From positions 100,040 through 164,039 of the forward strand of contig JAAOMT010000366.1 in assembly GCA_016748015.1 (NCBI GenBank): 64,000 bases of DNA. Reading direction: 5' to 3'. A model generated the notes under the pieces. The model saw only the letters and a list, made by a program, of their open reading frames with translations, searched no databases and was not told the origin of the DNA. This stretch comes from Geosiphon pyriformis (lineage: Eukaryota > Glomeromycota > Glomeromycetes > Archaeosporales > Geosiphonaceae). Positions 62,580-64,000 of this stretch are shown here, in pieces; position 1 is the stretch's first letter, and every line of letters starts with the position of its first letter. A program made the translations under genes and the position numbers.

Positions 62580-63454
62580 TTTTTTTTTTTTTTTTTAATG
62601 AGTGAAGTCCAAACACTATCTAGTACTATACATCATGCAAATAATCTAAACTAGGTGTAAATCATGTATTTTTTATACGTAACCAGCCACTCAAACCAAT
62701 CAGAACAACACTAGACATCTATATGAACAGAAAACATATCACCTATGTCAGAAAAAAACAGACAAGATTTACAAAACCCAAAGCTAATACCAAAGGCAAC
62801 AGTGATACCTAATAACTTAACCACACCAGCCGAAAGTAACTTAGAGAAGCCTATAACAGAAAAAGGGAGAAAACCATTACGTAGAATTAAACCATTTCTC
62901 TTCATAAGAGATCTGTATTTGGCACAACCCAGCCAAACCTCCTCCCAAAAAGCAAAACAAAATTTACATACAAAGTCCATAATGGTCAGAACCACCACTT
63001 TGGAATCCTTAAAAACAGCAACTGATTCATGGTACCAATCATTAAAAACAAAATTTTTACACAGAGCTGTGTCTACTACAACACCAGAAACACAATTTGA
63101 CAACAACTGTATGACACACGAAGAAGAACGAGAAAAACCAGTGTAAGCCTCCCAAGCAGATGCATGAATATCAACTAACTGAGTGCAGGCAGAAGCATTA
63201 GATGGGCAAGAAAACACATAGTCAAAGACTTCAACATCACCACAATAAAGACATATCATGCTGGGATAGTACTTATTATACAAACATTTGCATACAGCTA
63301 CAGGAAGCTGGTGATATAACATCTTCATGAAATATGTTCGACAGTTGGCAGTATGTTTACTGGTAAAACCAGCAGCCAAATAAGAATTTGGATGCCACAC
63401 CAAAGAAGATCTGAACCAATTCACGTCTGAACACAAGTTACTCAATATGACCTG
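62580..63454 (-). mobile_element. LINE copy C, 5'-truncated and youngest
   Basis: The 3' end is an 18-base T tract (62579-62596). The 5' truncation is near 63454. A candidate 9-bp target duplication AATTAATAT occurs at 62571-62579 and 63455-63463, though in AT-rich DNA this could be chance. It contains only the C-terminal part of ORF2, without stops. Confidence 0.8.
62711..63445 (-). CDS. LINE ORF2 C-terminal fragment (copy C), open 244 codons
   Basis: An uninterrupted frame reaching the natural ORF2 stop (TGFSRSS in the middle, ending FSVHIDV). It begins just downstream of RNase H: WFRSSLVWHPNSYLAAGFTS, then HQLPVAVCKCLYN and the finger CLYCGDVEVFDYVFSC, where copy B has His instead of the Tyr. 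The domain is the tail found after RNase H in this LINE; its function is not established and zinc or nucleic-acid binding is inferred. There is no promoter or proper start, so it is a truncated remnant rather than a gene. The lack of stops suggests that it inserted more recently than A, B or D. Confidence 0.75.
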   Translation of the reverse strand: MSNLCSDVNWFRSSLVWHPNSYLAAGFTSKHTANCRTYFMKMLYHQLPVAVCKCLYNKYYPSMICLYCGDVEVFDYVFSCPSNASACTQLVDIHASAWEAYTGFSRSSSCVIQLLSNCVSGVVVDTALCKNFVFNDWYHESVAVFKDSKVVVLTIMDFVCKFCFAFWEEVWLGCAKYRSLMKRNGLILRNGFLPFSVIGFSKLLSAGVVKLLGITVAFGISFGFCKSCLFFSDIGDMFSVHIDV

Positions 63455-63463
63455 AATTAATAT

Positions 63464-64000
63464 ATATAATTAATTTTAAAATTATAACTGTTTAATTTTT
63501 CTAAAAAATTTAAAAGTATAGTAATACTTTATTATTATTTTATGTTTTATTTATTTATTTTTTTTAGAATTAATTATAAAATTTTTAAAATTTTATTTAT
63601 AAAAATTAATTTGTTTAATAAATATATAGTTAAATTTATTAGTGTTTTAATAATTTAAATTAATTTTTTATTGATTATTAAAAATAAATATCAAAATTTT
63701 TTTATATTAAAAGTATTATTATTATTATTATCTTGTTGTTTGAAAATTTATAAAACTATAATATATATTTTTTAAAAAATAAAAATAATAAATTTATTAA
63801 TAAAAATTAAAAAAAATAATTAATAATTTTGTAAAAAATATAAAGTATTAATGTAAAAATTATTAAACTTAAATATATAAATATGTTTAAATAAAAAATT
63901 AAATAAGTATTTAAATAAAAATTTGTTAAATACTTAAATAAAATAAAAGCAAATAGTTTTTTTAATTTATATAGCTTAAATTATTGGTTATATATAAAAA
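63464..64000. other. AT-rich island DNA
   Basis: No gene or readable element; an (ATT)n run lies at about 63715-63735. Confidence 0.6.

Noticed and set aside
1-64000. tRNA, rRNA, CRISPR arrays, bacterial-type operons
   Set aside because: No cloverleaf with a convincing T-loop, no rRNA core sequence and no regularly spaced repeats were found. The introns and LINEs show a eukaryotic nuclear genome.

Overview
The window looks like nuclear DNA from an arbuscular mycorrhizal fungus (Glomeromycotina, Rhizophagus-like). Three things point that way: two tandem protein-kinase/Sel1-repeat genes with short GT-AG introns, an expanded APE-type LINE whose proteins I remember as typical of Rhizophagus, and alternation of ordinary gene-bearing DNA with extremely AT-rich islands. 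The organism call is inference from content and memory; no search was run.

Layout. 1-6.2 kb: sparse DNA with microsatellites and a few possible exon fragments. 6.3-8.3 kb: a decayed kinase-Sel1 gene. 8.3-15.2 kb: gene-poor DNA holding a complete but dead Tc1/mariner element (11493-12776, perfect 23-bp inverted ends) and a second Tc1 scrap near 14.5 kb. 15.2-20.8 kb: AT-rich island. 20.8-23.4 kb: the one gene that appears intact, a two-exon SAP-domain protein on the minus strand. 23.4-24.9 kb: AT-rich island. 24.9-31.5 kb: old gene territory with a DEAH-like fragment, a second broken kinase-Sel1 gene, an unrecognised minus-strand coding relic and an ABCA-type transporter fragment. 31.5-64 kb: AT-rich island DNA filled with copies of one LINE at different stages of decay.

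The LINE is about 6.8 kb. ORF1 is a gag-like protein with a zinc knuckle; ORF2 carries APE endonuclease, reverse transcriptase, RNase H and a C-terminal zinc-finger tail. There is one long copy on the plus strand (A, about 43.3-50.1 kb) and one on the minus strand (B, about 55.0-61.85 kb). Two more are 5'-truncated (D, 50.8-52.1 kb; C, 62.6-63.45 kb). Short 3'-end relics occur elsewhere.

The most striking result concerns how this family dies. ORF2 of copy A keeps one reading frame for 1,555 codons without a net indel, yet carries 25 internal stops, mostly where related copies or remembered homologues have Trp, Gln or Arg. The island at 37.15-41.66 kb is the same LINE, still alignable in frame, after further G-to-A and C-to-T change. 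The islands therefore look, at least in part, like a LINE graveyard made by transition mutation (RIP-like, methylation-linked or other deamination) rather than by indels. Some host genes (the second kinase-Sel1 gene, the ABC fragment) show the same kind of change.
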